A DNA stretch of 64,000 nt from Dendrocalamus latiflorus (lineage: Eukaryota > Streptophyta > Magnoliopsida > Poales > Poaceae): assembly GCA_017311315.1 (NCBI GenBank), contig CM029645.1, positions 26,561,627-26,625,626 on the forward strand, read 5' to 3'. The position numbers were made by a program, and so were the translations under genes. Under the pieces are notes generated by a model. It saw only the letters and a list, made by a program, of their open reading frames with translations. It was not told where the DNA came from and did no database searches. Of the stretch, positions 36,346 through 48,365 are shown piece after piece (position 1 is the first letter of the stretch; each line of letters starts with the position of its first letter).

Positions 36346-37608
36346 GCTTGGGACCGGGAGAAGAAACCCTAGAAAAACGCGAATTGGAATTCCGCGCCGC
36401 GCAGGTGGGAAATCGGTGAGGGTTGGTTGGGCTGGGGTTTCGCGTTGGCGGGAAGAGGCGGGAAATGCCTCTCTCTTCAGCCTCTCGTCAAGAGGCGGCC
36501 AAATGTATTATGCTTGCCGGCCGGTTCATTAATCATATCCCAATAATATATGCATGGCTAGGGATACATATAATTCATTACATATTATATTGGGCTGACA
36601 TGGTACGACCAGTTCATATCCTGATAATATAGGCATGGCTTAGGACACGATATGATTCATGACGGATTGTATTGGGTTGGCACGGTACGAGAAACTGGAC
36701 CGTGTTTGGGCCACCGTTCTAGCCCAGCATGCCGATATAACATGCTACACATAATGTTGGGCCGTAATTGCACGGCACAACCCACACAGCATGGTGGACA
36801 TGGTAGGCCTGTATGTACACGTAGTTCAGTAGGCACGATCTATTAGACACAAATATATGACCATTAGGCATGGTTGACCCGACACAACACGACCGTTACG
36901 CATGGTTGACCCGACATGGCACGATGGACATGGCCCGTTTAGCATGTTTAGCAGTTGGATTTTAGAAATTTATAGCTGTTTTAGGTTGTTTGAGAGTTTA
37001 AAGATATAAAAAATTTAAAAATCTTAAATTTTTTCTATAAATAGGCAGCATACCCACTCATTCAATCACACTCAAACCAGCAATCTCTTCTTCGGAATCT
37101 CTTTTGAAAATTTCGATACACTTTGTGATAATTTAGCAAAATTCATGATAATTTTGCTAGAAATCCCATAATTCAAAATCCAACATACAATCAAGAAAAG
37201 AGATAACAATACTAATATTTTATATACTTATGTTATTCTTACTTTTATTTGTTATGATGTAAAATAGGTAATAGTGTAATTTTCTATTTACATTTTGCAG
37301 TTTTCCACATTTCACTGTGAAAAATTTATAGGTAATAGTGTAATAGAGTCTTGTTGTAGCCTAAGACAAACTGCTTCCGCAGCATGAGCTAAGTTGATGG
37401 GGGTGTTCGAGCTTGCTTGGAAAGCAATGAGGGCATTGGCCAGTAGTTGCTTATCAGCCGCTAGCTTAGGGGACTAAGGTAGGTGGTAGGTAGGTGCGAC
37501 CGATAGCACCGCCAAGCTAGGGTGTTACCAATAGCATTGCCAAGCTAGGATGTGATTGGAGACATGCGTCGCGTGGTGAATAGGGGAGCATCAACACTAA
37601 GGTAGCAC
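36346..37608. other. NSE1 upstream region and repeat-derived flank
   Basis: The first 150 bp are the NSE1 leader and promoter. From 36520 to 36960 there are dispersed GGCACG(G/A)TACGA and GACCCGACA motifs followed by a CTATAAATAGGCAGC block near 37035, a texture seen in 5' regions of hAT elements, but no terminus was proven. Copies of CACCGCCAAGCTAGGGTGTTACC-like sequence near 37510 and 37545 form a short tandem repeat. No gene is supported. Confidence 0.35.
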
Positions 37609-37613
37609 CTATC

Positions 37614-40600
37614 TGTTAGATTGATCTCTCCCAGATTAGCCCAACGGCTAATCTGGACCTTGATCACGCGCCCTGATCGGGGGCGCTCAGCCCAACAACT
37701 GGCTGATGGGCCCCCGTCGCGCTGCGCTATAAATAGAGGGTGGGGGCCAGCGGCTCGCGTTACGAGGTTCGCCTGAGCCGTACAACCCCACCCGACAAAA
37801 CCCTAACCGATCTAGAGGGGCGCAGCAAGCGGCGGGAAGCACCATCGCCGTCGACGTCGCCGGATCTACACCGCCGCCGCCACCGTCCTCTTCCCCGACC
37901 GTCGCTGCCCGTGCGCAGACTACACCGACGAACCAGCGATGGCCGGCTCTTCCTCCAATGCTACCGACGGTTAGTACTGCCCCTACCTCTTCCTCTCTCT
38001 CCCTCAGATCTAGTTTCCCCAAAGAGAAAAGAATAGAACTATCAATGGTATCAGAGCCTGTAAAGTCCCAAGATCCCGAACCCTAAATCCCCAATTGAAA
38101 CCTCGGCTCGGCAGCAATTCAAAATAAAGGAAAAGGGGAGGGGATTGGGCTGACCGTGGGCGTCGCCGCCTCTGCGCGTCGCCATGCCGCTGGGCCGCCG
38201 CGCCGCCGCCTTGCCGTGGCCGCTCCGCCTGCGTAGCCCCGCCAAAGGGCGGCGGCGCCACCCGAGCACGGGCTTCGCCGCGCCGCTCCGTCGCGCGCCC
38301 GGTCGCCGCCGCTTCCCGCTCGGGGCCGCCGCTCCGTGGCGCGCGCGCCCGCCGCTTCCATGCGCCGCCGCCCGTTGGTTCGAATTTAATAATGAAAATC
38401 AATCAACATTAACTTTTGTAGCAGAAACTGTAATTATTCTAAAAATAATTCAATATTCAGAAGCATTATACAGTACACATTTAATCTCTGAAAAAAAATA
38501 GAGATAAATCCCAGATAATTATGATATTGTTATTTTCTGACCAACGTTGATAATAACAATATTATAATTTTTTAATTGATGATTTTTATGCATTATTTCT
38601 ATTTCTGCCCAACGGTGATGTAGATTTAATGTATAGATAAAATTGATTTAAATTGTATGTCATATTTTTGACCAACGTTGGAAATAAGGCATATAATTTT
38701 CCTGTTATGTTCTCATTTTATTTGAAATATTTTTCAGGAGGATACAACTTGATGAGTTGTATCAGAGAGATTCCCACTCTCAAAGGAGATAATTATGGAG
38801 AGTGGAAGAAAAAGATAGACTTAGCGTTTATCTTGGCTGAGGTGGACTGGGTCCTCACTACAGCACGTCCCACTGAGCCTTTGGCACCAGTGAGGGAACA
38901 AAATGAGGATGATACTGCATGGCAGAAAAGACAGAGGGATCATGCTCCCTTACAGATGTCTTATGACCTTGATCATAAGAAATGGACCACAGCCAACAAG
39001 AAATGTATGGCTGTGATAAAGAACACAATTGAGCCTGCGATTGTGGGCTCAATTGCAGAGTGTGACACTGTCACAGAATATCTTGATAAAATAAAGAGTC
39101 AGTTCACTGGCTCTTCAAAGACTTATGCTACACAACTGATTAAGCAGCTGGTAACAGAAAGGTATTCTGGCAGTGGCAATGGCATAAGAGAGCACATTCT
39201 TAGGATGAGCAACTTGGCATCTAAACTTAAACCAATGGATTTGGCTCTCAAGGATGAGTTCCTTATTCACTTGGTTTTTGCTTTCTTGCCCAAAGAATTT
39301 GACACTTTTGTTGTCAACTACAATATGCAGCCCGAGAAATGGGACTTGGAAAAGTGCATAGCCATGTGTGTGCAAGAGGAGGAAAGAATCAAATCCTCAC
39401 ATGGTGGTTCTATCAACTATGTGAAGGATAACAAGAAAAAGAATTTCAACAGTACCTCCTTCTCAAAGAACAAGGGAAAAGTCTCTGTCCATCAGCCTCA
39501 TCAGAATAAATTTACTGTAGACAAAGATCAGTGTCTTCACTGCAAGAAGACGGGACACTACAAGAAGAACTGTCCTGATTATTTAAAGATGATAATGGCA
39601 AAGAAAGGTGAGAACATTATTACCTTTATAAATGAATCCCTGTATGTGTAATATTCGAAATCTACTTGGTGGATTGACTCAGGAGCAACTATTCATGTTG
39701 CTAATTCTTTACAGGGATTCCGTTCGACAAGGACTACGCAAAGAAACGAAAGATGCATTAAAGTTGCAAATGGAGTCCAAGCTGAAGTTGAAGCCGTTGG
39801 CGATCTTTCATTAGAGTTAGCTAATGGCTCCAATCTTTTACTTAGAGATGTCCTTTTTGTTCCCTCTTTACAGAGGAATTTGATTAGTGTTTCAAATTTG
39901 GACAAAGATGGTTATGATTGTAATTTTGGAAATGGCAAGTGTGAAATAATGTTTAATAAAGAATGTGTTGGTCTTGCCATCTTACATAATGAGCTTTATC
40001 TGTTGTCACTTCGTGAAAATGTGAATTCCGTATGTGATGTGAATGAGCGTATATCCTCGCCTGTGAATGCGAACAGAAAACGAAAGAGAACTCATAATGA
40101 ATCGTCGAAATTATGGCACTGTCGTTTAGGCCATATTTCGAGGGGGAGAATAGAAAGACTTGTTAAGAATGAAATTCTTCCTCTATTAGAGTTCTCAGAC
40201 TTAGAACAATGCAGAGAATGCATTAAAGGAAAATATGTAAAGAAAATTAAAAAAGACGCTAAAAGAAGCACAGGAGTTCTACAAATTGTTCACACAGACA
40301 TTTGTGGTCCTTTTCCTGTGAAAAGTGTGGATGGTTATGACTCGTTCATAACATTCACGGATGATTACTCCCGTTATGGATATATTTATCCAATCAAAGA
40401 AAGAAATGAAGCCTTGGATAAATTCAAGATATTTAAGGCTGAAGTTGAAAACCAACACGATTTAAAGATTAAGATAGTCCGATCTGATCGTGGGGGGAGT
40501 ACTACGGTCGACATACCCCATATGGACAAGTTCCTGGACCTTTTGCAAGGTTTTTACAGGAAAATGGCATAGTGGCCCAGTATTCTATGCCGGGCGAACC

Positions 40601-43534
40601 TCAGCAAAATGGAGTAGCTGAAAGACGCAACCGTACCCTGATGGATATGGTGCGAAGTATGATGAGCTACTCCACACTCCCATTGAGTTTATGGATGGAG
40701 GCGTTGAAAACCGTCATTCATATTCTCAACAGAGTGCCTAGTAAGTCGGTGCCCAAAACACCGTACGAGTTGTGGACAGGAAGAGTTCCCTCACTAAACC
40801 ACTTACGTGTGTGGGGGAGTCCTGCTGAGGCTAAAGTATTTAACCCAAACCTTGGGAAACTTGATCCCAAAACAGTAAGTTGCCATTTCATTGGCTACCC
40901 TGAAAAGTCAAAAGGTTATCGTTTCTACTGTCCAGACAGATATACAAAGTTTGTAGAAACGAGACACGCTGTCTTCTTAGAGGATGAAATGATGAGGGGG
41001 AGCATGGTAGCTCGAGAGATTGACCTTGAAGAGAAGCGGGCGTATGCGCCCACTCCGATGATTCAAGAGTCATTCTTCACACTACCTACTGTCGCTGCAC
41101 CATCGGTGCAAGACACTGTGGTGCCAGCACCTGTTATTGTTCCTCCTGTGGCAACAATGAATGATAATGAGGAACCTGTTCTTCAGGATCCTATAGAACC
41201 TATTGCCACAGATGAGGGGGAGCAACAGCAGCCTCAAACAGAAGATGTACCAAATGAGGAGGCCCCGAGGAGGTCTCAAAGAGTAAGAAGATCAGCTATT
41301 TCTGATGATTATCAGATTTATCATACAGAGAAATTTCAAATGGAGGATGATCCCAACCTCATTTGAAGAAGCCATGAGAAGCGAAAATTCCTCAAAATGG
41401 CTTGAGGCCACGGAAGAGGAAATGAGGTCCATGAAGACTAATAAAGTCTGGGACTTGGAAATTATTCCTAAAGGAGCCAAAACAGTAGGCTGTAAATGGG
41501 TCTACAAGACAAAACATGACTCCCAAGGGAATGTAGAAAGATACAAAGCGCGACTTGTGGCAAAAGGATTCACGCAAAGAGAAGGGATTGATTACAATGA
41601 GACCTTTTCTCCAGTCTCATGTAAAGATTCCTTCAGAATCATAATGGCATTAGTAGCACATTATGATTTAGAGTTACATCAGATGGATGTAAAGACGGCA
41701 TTTCTTAATAGGGATTTGGAGGAAAATGTTTACATGGCACAACCGAAAGGTTTTGTCGTGGAAGGAAACGAAAGAATGGGATGCCGCCTAAAGAAATCAA
41801 TATATGGGTTAAAGCAAGCTTCAAGACAGTGATACTTGAAGTTTGACAGTACAATAAGAAAATTTGGGTTTAAAGAGAATATTGAGGACAACTGTGTTTA
41901 TGCAAAGTTTAAAGATGGGAAGTTTATCTTCCTAATTCTGTATGTAGATGATATCCTACTAGCTAGTAGTGATGTTAGTCTGCTACTGGAGACAAAGAAG
42001 TTTTTGTTCTCAAACTTTGATATGAAAGATCTTGGTGAAGCTTCGTTCGTTCTAGGGATCAAAATTCACCGGGATAGAAACAAGGGGATATTGGGACTGT
42101 CACAAAAGGCATACATAGAGAAAGTCTTAAAGAAATTTGGTATGCATAAATGTAGTCCTTCACCTGCACCTATAGTCAAGGGCGACATATATGGGGATTT
42201 TCAATGCCCCAGGAACCAGTATGAGATCGATCAAATGAAAGCGGTTCCATATGCTTCAGCTGTCGGAAGCTTACAGTATGCTCAAGTATGCACACGCCCT
42301 GACTTAGCATTTGTTATCGGGTTACTTGGCAGATTCCAGAGCAATCCTGGCATAGAACATTGGAAATTGATAAAGAAAATCTTGCGTTATTTGCAAGGAA
42401 CAAAAGGCCTCATGATGACATACAGAAGATCAGATTCACTCCATATAGTGGGGTATACAGATTCTGATTTTGCGGGAGATGATAGAAAGTCTACATCCGG
42501 ATATGTGTTCACTCTCGCTAAAGGAGCTATATCGTGGAAAAGCTCAAAACAAACCGTCACTACATCGTCCACAATGTATGCCGAGTTTGTAGCATGTTAT
42601 GAGGCTACGGGGCAGGTGAACTGGCTAAAGAAGTTCATACTCGGTTTAAAAGTGGTTGACGACATCAATAGACCACTTAAGTTGTACTGCGATAATGAAC
42701 CCGCAGTAACGTATGCCCACAACAATAAGTCAAGTGGTGCTGCCAAACACATTGACATAAAGTACTATGTTGTGAAAGATAAAGTTCGGGATCAAATTAT
42801 AAGTCTAGAGCATATAAGTACCGCAAAGATGTTAGCGGATCCGCTTACTAAAGGCTTACCACCCAACGTGTTCAGAGAACATGTAGCCGGCATGGGTTTA
42901 AGGGAAAGCCTATGATTCCTGGACTAAAAGATGGCCCAAAAGATTAAAGTAACTATTTCAGAACAAGAGAGGTGTATTGTAGCTGTTGAATCTATCGGCG
43001 ATTGACCGTGACGATGAGACATGTTCTATGCACTGATCTGTGATGGAATGTGTAAAGTCAAAAGTAATTAAAGTTAAAGCATAAAGGAGATCAAGGAGGA
43101 GAATGTTAGATTGATCTCTCCCAGATTAGCCCAACGGCTAATCTGGACCTTGATCACGCGCCCTGATCGGGGGCGCTCAGCCCAACAACTGGCTGATGGG
43201 CCTCCGTCGCGCTGCGCTATAAATAGAGGGTGGGGGCTGGCGGCTCGCGTTACGAGGTTCGCCTGAGCCGTACAACCCCACCCGACAAAACCCTAACCGA
43301 TCTAGAGGGGCGCAGCAAGCGGCGGGAAGCACCATCGCCGTCGACGTCGCCGGATCTACACCGCCGCCGCCACCGTCCTCTTCCCCGACCGTCGCTGCCC
43401 GTGCGCAGACTACACCGACGAACCAGCGATGGCCGGCTCTTCCTCCAATGCTACCGACGGTTAGTACTGCCCCTACCTCTTCCTCTCTCTCCCTCAGATC
43501 TAGTTTCCCCAAAGAGAAAAGAATAGAACTATCA
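37614..43534 (+). mobile_element. Complete Ty1/copia element, 5.9 kb, young LTRs
   Basis: Both LTRs are 431 bp (37614-38044 and 43104-43534), start TGTTAGA and end ACTATCA, and differ at three positions by direct comparison. The target duplication CTATC is exact (37609-37613 and 43535-43539). The primer site TGGTATCAGAGC is at 38046-38057 and a purine tract (AAGGAGGAGAA) precedes the right LTR. Each LTR has a TATAAATA box (37728 and 43218). The single polyprotein reading frame spans 38752-42915 but carries four lesions. Confidence 0.95.
38752..42915 (+). pseudogene. Copia gag-pol polyprotein with four disabling lesions
   Basis: The product would be about 1387 residues. In order: gag from MSCIREIPTLKGDNYGEW; zinc knuckle CLHCKKTGHYKKNC; protease WWIDSGATIHV; integrase HHCC and core (HTDICGPF, FTDDYSRYGY, RSDRGG); reverse transcriptase (GCKWVYKTK, MDVKTAFLN, LYVDDILLAS); RNase H (GYTDSDFAGD, STMYAEFVACYEA, ADPLTKGLPP). 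The lesions are a TAA at 39649-39651 between zinc knuckle and protease, a one-base loss in the G run near 40492-40500 at the RSDRGG site, a one-base gain near 41355-41360 before the RT, and a TGA at 41830-41832 where Trp is expected. The two indels cancel each other's frame. The element cannot make its own full enzyme set. Confidence 0.9.
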
Positions 43535-43539
43535 CTATC

Positions 43540-43961
43540 TAGTTGCAGAAGAGGGAGGTCGCCATGTTGGGAGCGTCTAGTTGGAGCTGCTCTGGGAAGG
43601 TGGCTGCTACTGGTCGACCCAAAGGACAAAGGCGGCGATCTTGGTCTTTTGCAGTCTCTGGCCAAATGGTTCAGGCCCTTGCATCAGAAGCAGCGTGGTG
43701 GCAGATGGCACTCGGAGTGCCGGTGGGTGGTGGATAAGTAGTTGAAGCACCTGTCTAGGAGGAAAGCGGGAGGCCCTCTGTAGGGGAGTTATGCTGCTCA
43801 CATCACTGCGGAGGTTCCCCATGAAGGTAAAGACCGGCGCGTTGCCGAGGTCGGCGCCGACTTACTTGGCGCCATTCAGCTTCGACGGGAGGAGGTTGTA
43901 GACATTCGTTGATCGTCGAGCTCATCTGATGTAGAGGAGTAGGATGGGGAGAAAGCCTAGT
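43540..43961. other. Unassigned flank of the copia element
   Basis: GC-moderate sequence with overlapping short open frames and no recognised domain. It was continuous with 37500-37608 before the copia insertion. Confidence 0.3.
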
Positions 43962-44750
43962 GATGAAGACATCCCAAAGACACCAATTGAACCGATTACA
44001 CGAGCACGAGCTAAATAAATTAATCAACAGGTGAATTCGCTCCTAATTGAATTTGGTTATAATTTACATAAGAACTGGATACTATCTAATTCCAATGTGT
44101 TGTGTGTTCTCAGGTTTGAACGATGTGAAACTTTTGGAATTGGAGCCATGGAGGAGGAACTGATGGAGAAGAAATACTTGGAGTCAAACAAGGGAAGACA
44201 TGTTTAAATCCTCATTGTCACGGCGGACTGACCTCAGATGTGTTCAGGATCGTTCGATCCACATTGGGCGCTCGCAAGACCTTCAGAACGTTCAGACCAG
44301 TTCAAATGGTTTCGACTATCCGAGCTGTCTGATCAGTGTTGGACGCTCAAATACTTCAGAGACATTCGGACCGCTTCGTACGATCGCGCCGTACAGTCGA
44401 AACTATTCAGACTGGTTCAAACGTTCTAAAGGTCTTGCGAGCGCCCGATGTGGATCGAATGGTCCTGGACACATCTGAGGTTGATCCGACGTGACAAGGA
44501 GCACTTGAACATGTCTTCCCTTGCTTGACTCCAAGTATTTCTTCTCCATCAGCTCCTCCTCCATAGCTCCAATTCTAAAAGCTTCACATCGTTCAAACCT
44601 GAGAACGTATAGGACATTGGAATAAAGTAGTATCCAGTTCTTACGTAAATTATAACCAAATTCAATTAGGAGCAAATTCACCTGTAGATTAATTTGTTTA
44701 GCTCGTGCTCGTGTAATTAGTTCAATTGATGTCTTCGGGATGTCCTCATC
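43962..44750. repeat. 789-bp palindrome of retroelement-like sequence
   Basis: The left arm, about 43962-44318, and right arm, about 44394-44750, are inverted copies with roughly 75 bp between. The left arm read forward gives EDIPKTPIEPITRARAK and MEEELMEKKYLES, which resembles the ITRARAK region of grass gypsy-type polyproteins, in a broken frame. The right arm encodes the same on the minus strand. Two copies probably inserted or duplicated head to head. Confidence 0.75.
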
Positions 44751-45487
44751 ACCTGGAACTTCCAGCTCGGAGATCAGGCTCCAGTGCGGCTTTGCCTTTG
44801 CTATCCTCCGCTCTCACCGGAGGGGGCTCCCGACATACGACCTCAGCAAAGGAAGGTCGCACAGGGGACGGAGGGAAGCTCGATTCCGAGCTTGACGATG
44901 GGCTTTTGTCCCGCCAGCGACGCTCGCGCACTGTTAGCCTAGAGACGGAACCGGGGCCAGCAACGACGGACCGATGGGCGGCCCTTCGGGGTGAAGGTGA
45001 CATGGTTGCTCTAAGGGCAGTAGGGTGGGTGACGAGCCCGGAGTAGGCACCGGCGATCAGAGGGTGGCCATGGGGCCCAAGGTGGGCACCGACCGGGCTG
45101 GAGGATGAGGGCACTGCTCAGTTTGGGCGACAAAAGTCACACTTGCCACAATGGTTTGCCGCTTCTTATGTATGAGTAATATGTTGCGTTAGTAGCTCGA
45201 GATGCCATTATGCCAAACAAGAACGGACGAAGAAAATGAATATCACCAAGAGATTTATCTGAGCTTGTCAACAATGGAGAACAAACTTTTTTACTCAATG
45301 CATCTTGCCGTGGAAGGCTACAGCAGACGATTGAGCTAGCTAGCTTAGTGGAACTAGAGACAACACAACACTAATTGGTTAGTCACTTAGTCTTGTTTAC
45401 AAGATGAGAATGATACATGACTACAAAAGGTTGCTAACCTAAGAGAGAAGGGCAAAGCTTGATCTCCCTCCTCTCCGGAACGGCGAG
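44751..45487. other. Possible LINE ORF1 remnant, then 3' flank of peptide gene
   Basis: On the minus strand 45114-44749 is open and contains SPSSSSESSFPPSPVRPSFA, a Ser/Pro-rich stretch ending in a SFAEVV motif like that in plant LINE ORF1 proteins, but no zinc finger is present. The call is weak. 45130-45487 is AT-rich and probably the 3' UTR of the peptide gene. Confidence 0.3.
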
Positions 45488-45880
45488 CTAATTCTGCTTG
45501 GGGTTTGAGTTGCTGTGCGGCAGAGGCCTCATGCTGGCGTTGAACTCCACCTTGGGCTTGGCGTTCGCCGGCATCGTCGTCGTCGCCACCTGATGAGCGC
45601 CCTTGACGTCGAAGGTGTTGGTGGCCATGGCCCTGCTGGGTTGCAGCAGCAGTCTCCGGGCCGCAGGACGACGCTGCAACGACGACCATTGCGTTGTAGC
45701 AGCAGCAGCAGCAGCAGCATTGTTGTTGTTGCCGTCAACAGACAAGGTCGTCGGTGATGCTGCACTACTCACACCGGTAGTACTGAGCAGGAGAAGATGG
45801 AGCATGAAGATGGCAGCGAGGAGCGAGATCAGCACGCCGAGTAAAGCCTTCTTCATGGTGTGGTGCTGTTGCTTGATCAA
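45488..45880 (-). CDS. Small secreted protein precursor, unknown family
   Basis: The minus-strand ORF has 130 codons from ATG 45880, or 122 from ATG 45856 (MKKALLGVLISLLAAIFMLH), which starts directly with a signal-peptide-like segment ending about TTGVSSA. The mature part is Ala/Asn/Ser-rich with a dibasic stretch (LQRRPAARRLLLQ) and ends KVEFNASMRPLPHSNSNPKQN minus a few residues, i.e. a short basic/Pro-rich C-terminus as in precursors of secreted plant peptides. It does not match the CLE, RGF/GLV, CEP, IDA or PSY consensus. A TATA box lies about 105 bp upstream and the gene is intronless. It could be a lineage-specific signalling peptide; the function is unknown. Confidence 0.55.
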   Translation of the reverse strand: MIKQQHHTMKKALLGVLISLLAAIFMLHLLLLSTTGVSSAASPTTLSVDGNNNNAAAAAAATTQWSSLQRRPAARRLLLQPSRAMATNTFDVKGAHQVATTTMPANAKPKVEFNASMRPLPHSNSNPKQN

Positions 45881-45983
45881 TTCATCAATTGTGAGCGAGC
45901 GAGGTGGTAGTGAAGTAATGGATCAGATCGAGGTGGTGTTGGAGTGGGGTGGGCTACTTACCACAGGAGAGTAACGTAGTATG

Positions 45984-45991
45984 TTTATATA
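45984..45991 (-). promoter_or_regulatory. TATA box of the small secreted-protein gene
   Basis: TATATAAA on the minus strand lies 103 bp upstream of the first possible ATG (45880). This supports real transcription of the small ORF. Confidence 0.6.
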
Positions 45992-47772
45992 TCGTCACGG
46001 ATAGTACTACCGGTAACATGCGATGCAAGCACAAGCACACTACTTCCACTACTACTTGTCAAGGAACATGCAGAGGACATGTTGCTACGTTTCTCCATAT
46101 TTTTAGCTGTGGAATATGGGCAAGTGGGTGCGGGAACATGTAACCCTGAGATCATTTTGAAAAAACAAGTGCTGTACTTCTCTTTGACTGGAACATCTCA
46201 TTTTCTTGAGCTGGTCAGATCTATTACATGCAAACACTCAAACACTCCACTCTAAATTAAGCATATGATCGATAATTCATACATGTATATATTGTACGAT
46301 TATGATTATGATTATCTTTTCCTTTCCTTTTTGCAAGGTCATTTAATGGCTTTCTGATGGATGATCATGCTCATTTCAGTACAGTAGGAGTCCGGAATTG
46401 CGCGATTGCCGACCATGTGATGCTCATCTTTGACTAATATCTGTTCCCGTCCGGCCGTATACACAATTACATATATGGGAGGAGGATTTAGTTTAGTTAA
46501 GCTACGCCATGTCATGCATGTGATCAGATCAGACACTCACATTCTCTTTCTAGAGTACATTCAGGATATTTAAGAATCTCAATTTGAACTTTTTTACACA
46601 TTTGTTTGTGCCTGCAAATACAAAATGCTTCAGATCCAGATCGGGTAGCTAGCTTCGTCGTGGACGGGTACGGCCAACCGGTCACAAACGTATCGTATCC
46701 AGATACCATGTTCCTACCTTCGTAACCGCAGCAGCTGTATGGTCTGGACTCTGGAGTAAATTTGGAGTTCGTATCCGATTCAGTACTGCAATTAATCTAC
46801 TTTCATGGCTGAAAATGGAGATATACATTTCTTGCTAGCTCTACCGAACTCTGTATCTGCGTAGTTCATACAATTTTGAACATACCAAGTGAAAATATCA
46901 TGATCCAAGTAATGCAGTACTAGCTAACTAAAAGTGCATCTTCAGTCTCCACATGGCAGAGGGTTGGCCATGGACCATCTGTCCCTTAACAAGTCCACAG
47001 ATTTGACTAACTATTGGCTAAGTTAATAGCCGAGCTCTTTCTTTCATTGCTCCTCTTCAATCATTGCGACCTTCTTGGCCTTTTTGAGTAATTAAGCCCA
47101 TGGATTAACAACCACTCTCTACAATCCACATGCAACCATGCAAGAGATTAGATCATCTGTCTCTCTAAGTCTGCAGATTTGAACAGCCATTGGCCAAGTT
47201 AACTGCCCAGTTGTTTCTTGCTCCTCTTCAATCATTGCAGCTTGTTAACTGCCCAGTTGTTTCTTGCTCCTCTTCAATCATTGCAACATTCTTGGCCCTT
47301 CCTCTTGGACCACAATGGTAGATGGCATATAGAACATGGGACATTGGGAGTGGAGTTACTTGTCTACATTTCTTATGCATGTCTCATGCTCTTTGGATGA
47401 CTGCGAAAGGGGCTCTCTTAACTGAACTGAACTATCTTTGCTCCGTGAACTTCAAATTGAACTGTTTTAAGACATTCTCTGCAAAGCATATAGTGTTTTA
47501 TCACATAATTCTCCATGCAGTTACAGCAGTAAAAACTTCCAGCAAATATACTGCAAGGAGCTCTTATTGATCAGCAAGAAAATTTGCAGCATGATATATA
47601 CATTGAACTTGCTGCAAGAATCTTTGAGACAACCAGATTTACAAAACTAAAAATGAAAAGGGAAAAATAAAATATCAGCAGATTCTCAGGTCTCCTGAGG
47701 CTTTATAAATTACAAGAAAGAAAACTACACATATTACATAATTCTATCCAAAAAAGCAAAACAGTGACCAAT
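45992..47772. other. Intergenic with diverged tandem duplications
   Basis: No gene is supported. A block of about 190 bp (from ATCTGTCCCTTAACAAGTC near 46977) is repeated, diverged, from ATCTGTCTCTCTAAGTC near 47154. Inside the second copy a 46-bp unit (TTAACTGCCCAGTTGTTTC...) is itself repeated in tandem at about 47199 and 47245. Confidence 0.5.
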
Positions 47773-47834
47773 CTACCAGAACCTCTTACTGTGCACCAAG
47801 ACCAATCTACCAGAACCTCTTACTGTGCAGACTT
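47767..47834. repeat. 34-bp tandem duplication in the putative last bZIP exon
   Basis: ACCAATCTACCAGAACCTCT starts at 47767 and again at 47801. Because 34 is not a multiple of three, the duplication changes the C-terminal reading frame of the bZIP gene. Confidence 0.9.
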
Positions 47835-48365
47835 CAATAAATCTCTCCAACTCCTGCAAGCGAATGCGGTAAAAATAAATTTTCGTTAGTAAGGTGCACG
47901 GACTGATCATCAACCAAACTACAGCCTCACACTTTCATATCAACAATGACCGTTTCTTCTATGCCCTGTATTGAATATAATGCATTTGTTTTGTTTGTAT
48001 TCATGTGGAAAAACCATGATACACACATCTAGTGAAGGATACAGATTTTGAGAGTACTATTAGTCAAACAGAAGAAATGAAATATTACTATAGCAATGAA
48101 GGTACTCCACCTTTGGCAAGTATTAAGAGGATAATTTTTTCTAGACAGCGTGTTTATGTTCAGCATATAGTCTAAAAGCAATAGGAGCACAATAATAGCG
48201 GTAGATTGGTGTGACAAAAGGGCTACTCTATTTTTTTTGTGTTGCATCAATCTGAAGAATCATCCATGCATTTAGAGTGAACTTAGTGGTGGGTAAATGG
48301 CAGCACAAATCTACCTTAGATGCTTGAGTGGAAGCAAGAATCCAAATCGTTTATCGCAATACTTC

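Noticed and set aside
38010..38402. GC-rich ORFs just after the left copia LTR
   Set aside because: This is the untranslated leader between the primer site and gag; compositional open frames only.
44749..45114. LINE ORF1 gene on the minus strand
   Set aside because: Only a Ser/Pro-rich SFAEVV-like stretch is present; no zinc knuckle or adjoining ORF2, so kept only as a weak remark.
45488..45560. Assignment of the small secreted protein to CLE, RGF/GLV, CEP or IDA peptides
   Set aside because: The C-terminus ...MRPLPHSNSNPKQN lacks the key residues of each consensus (no DY, no RxxPxGPDPxHN, no PxxPG.GH, no PIPPSAPSKRHN).
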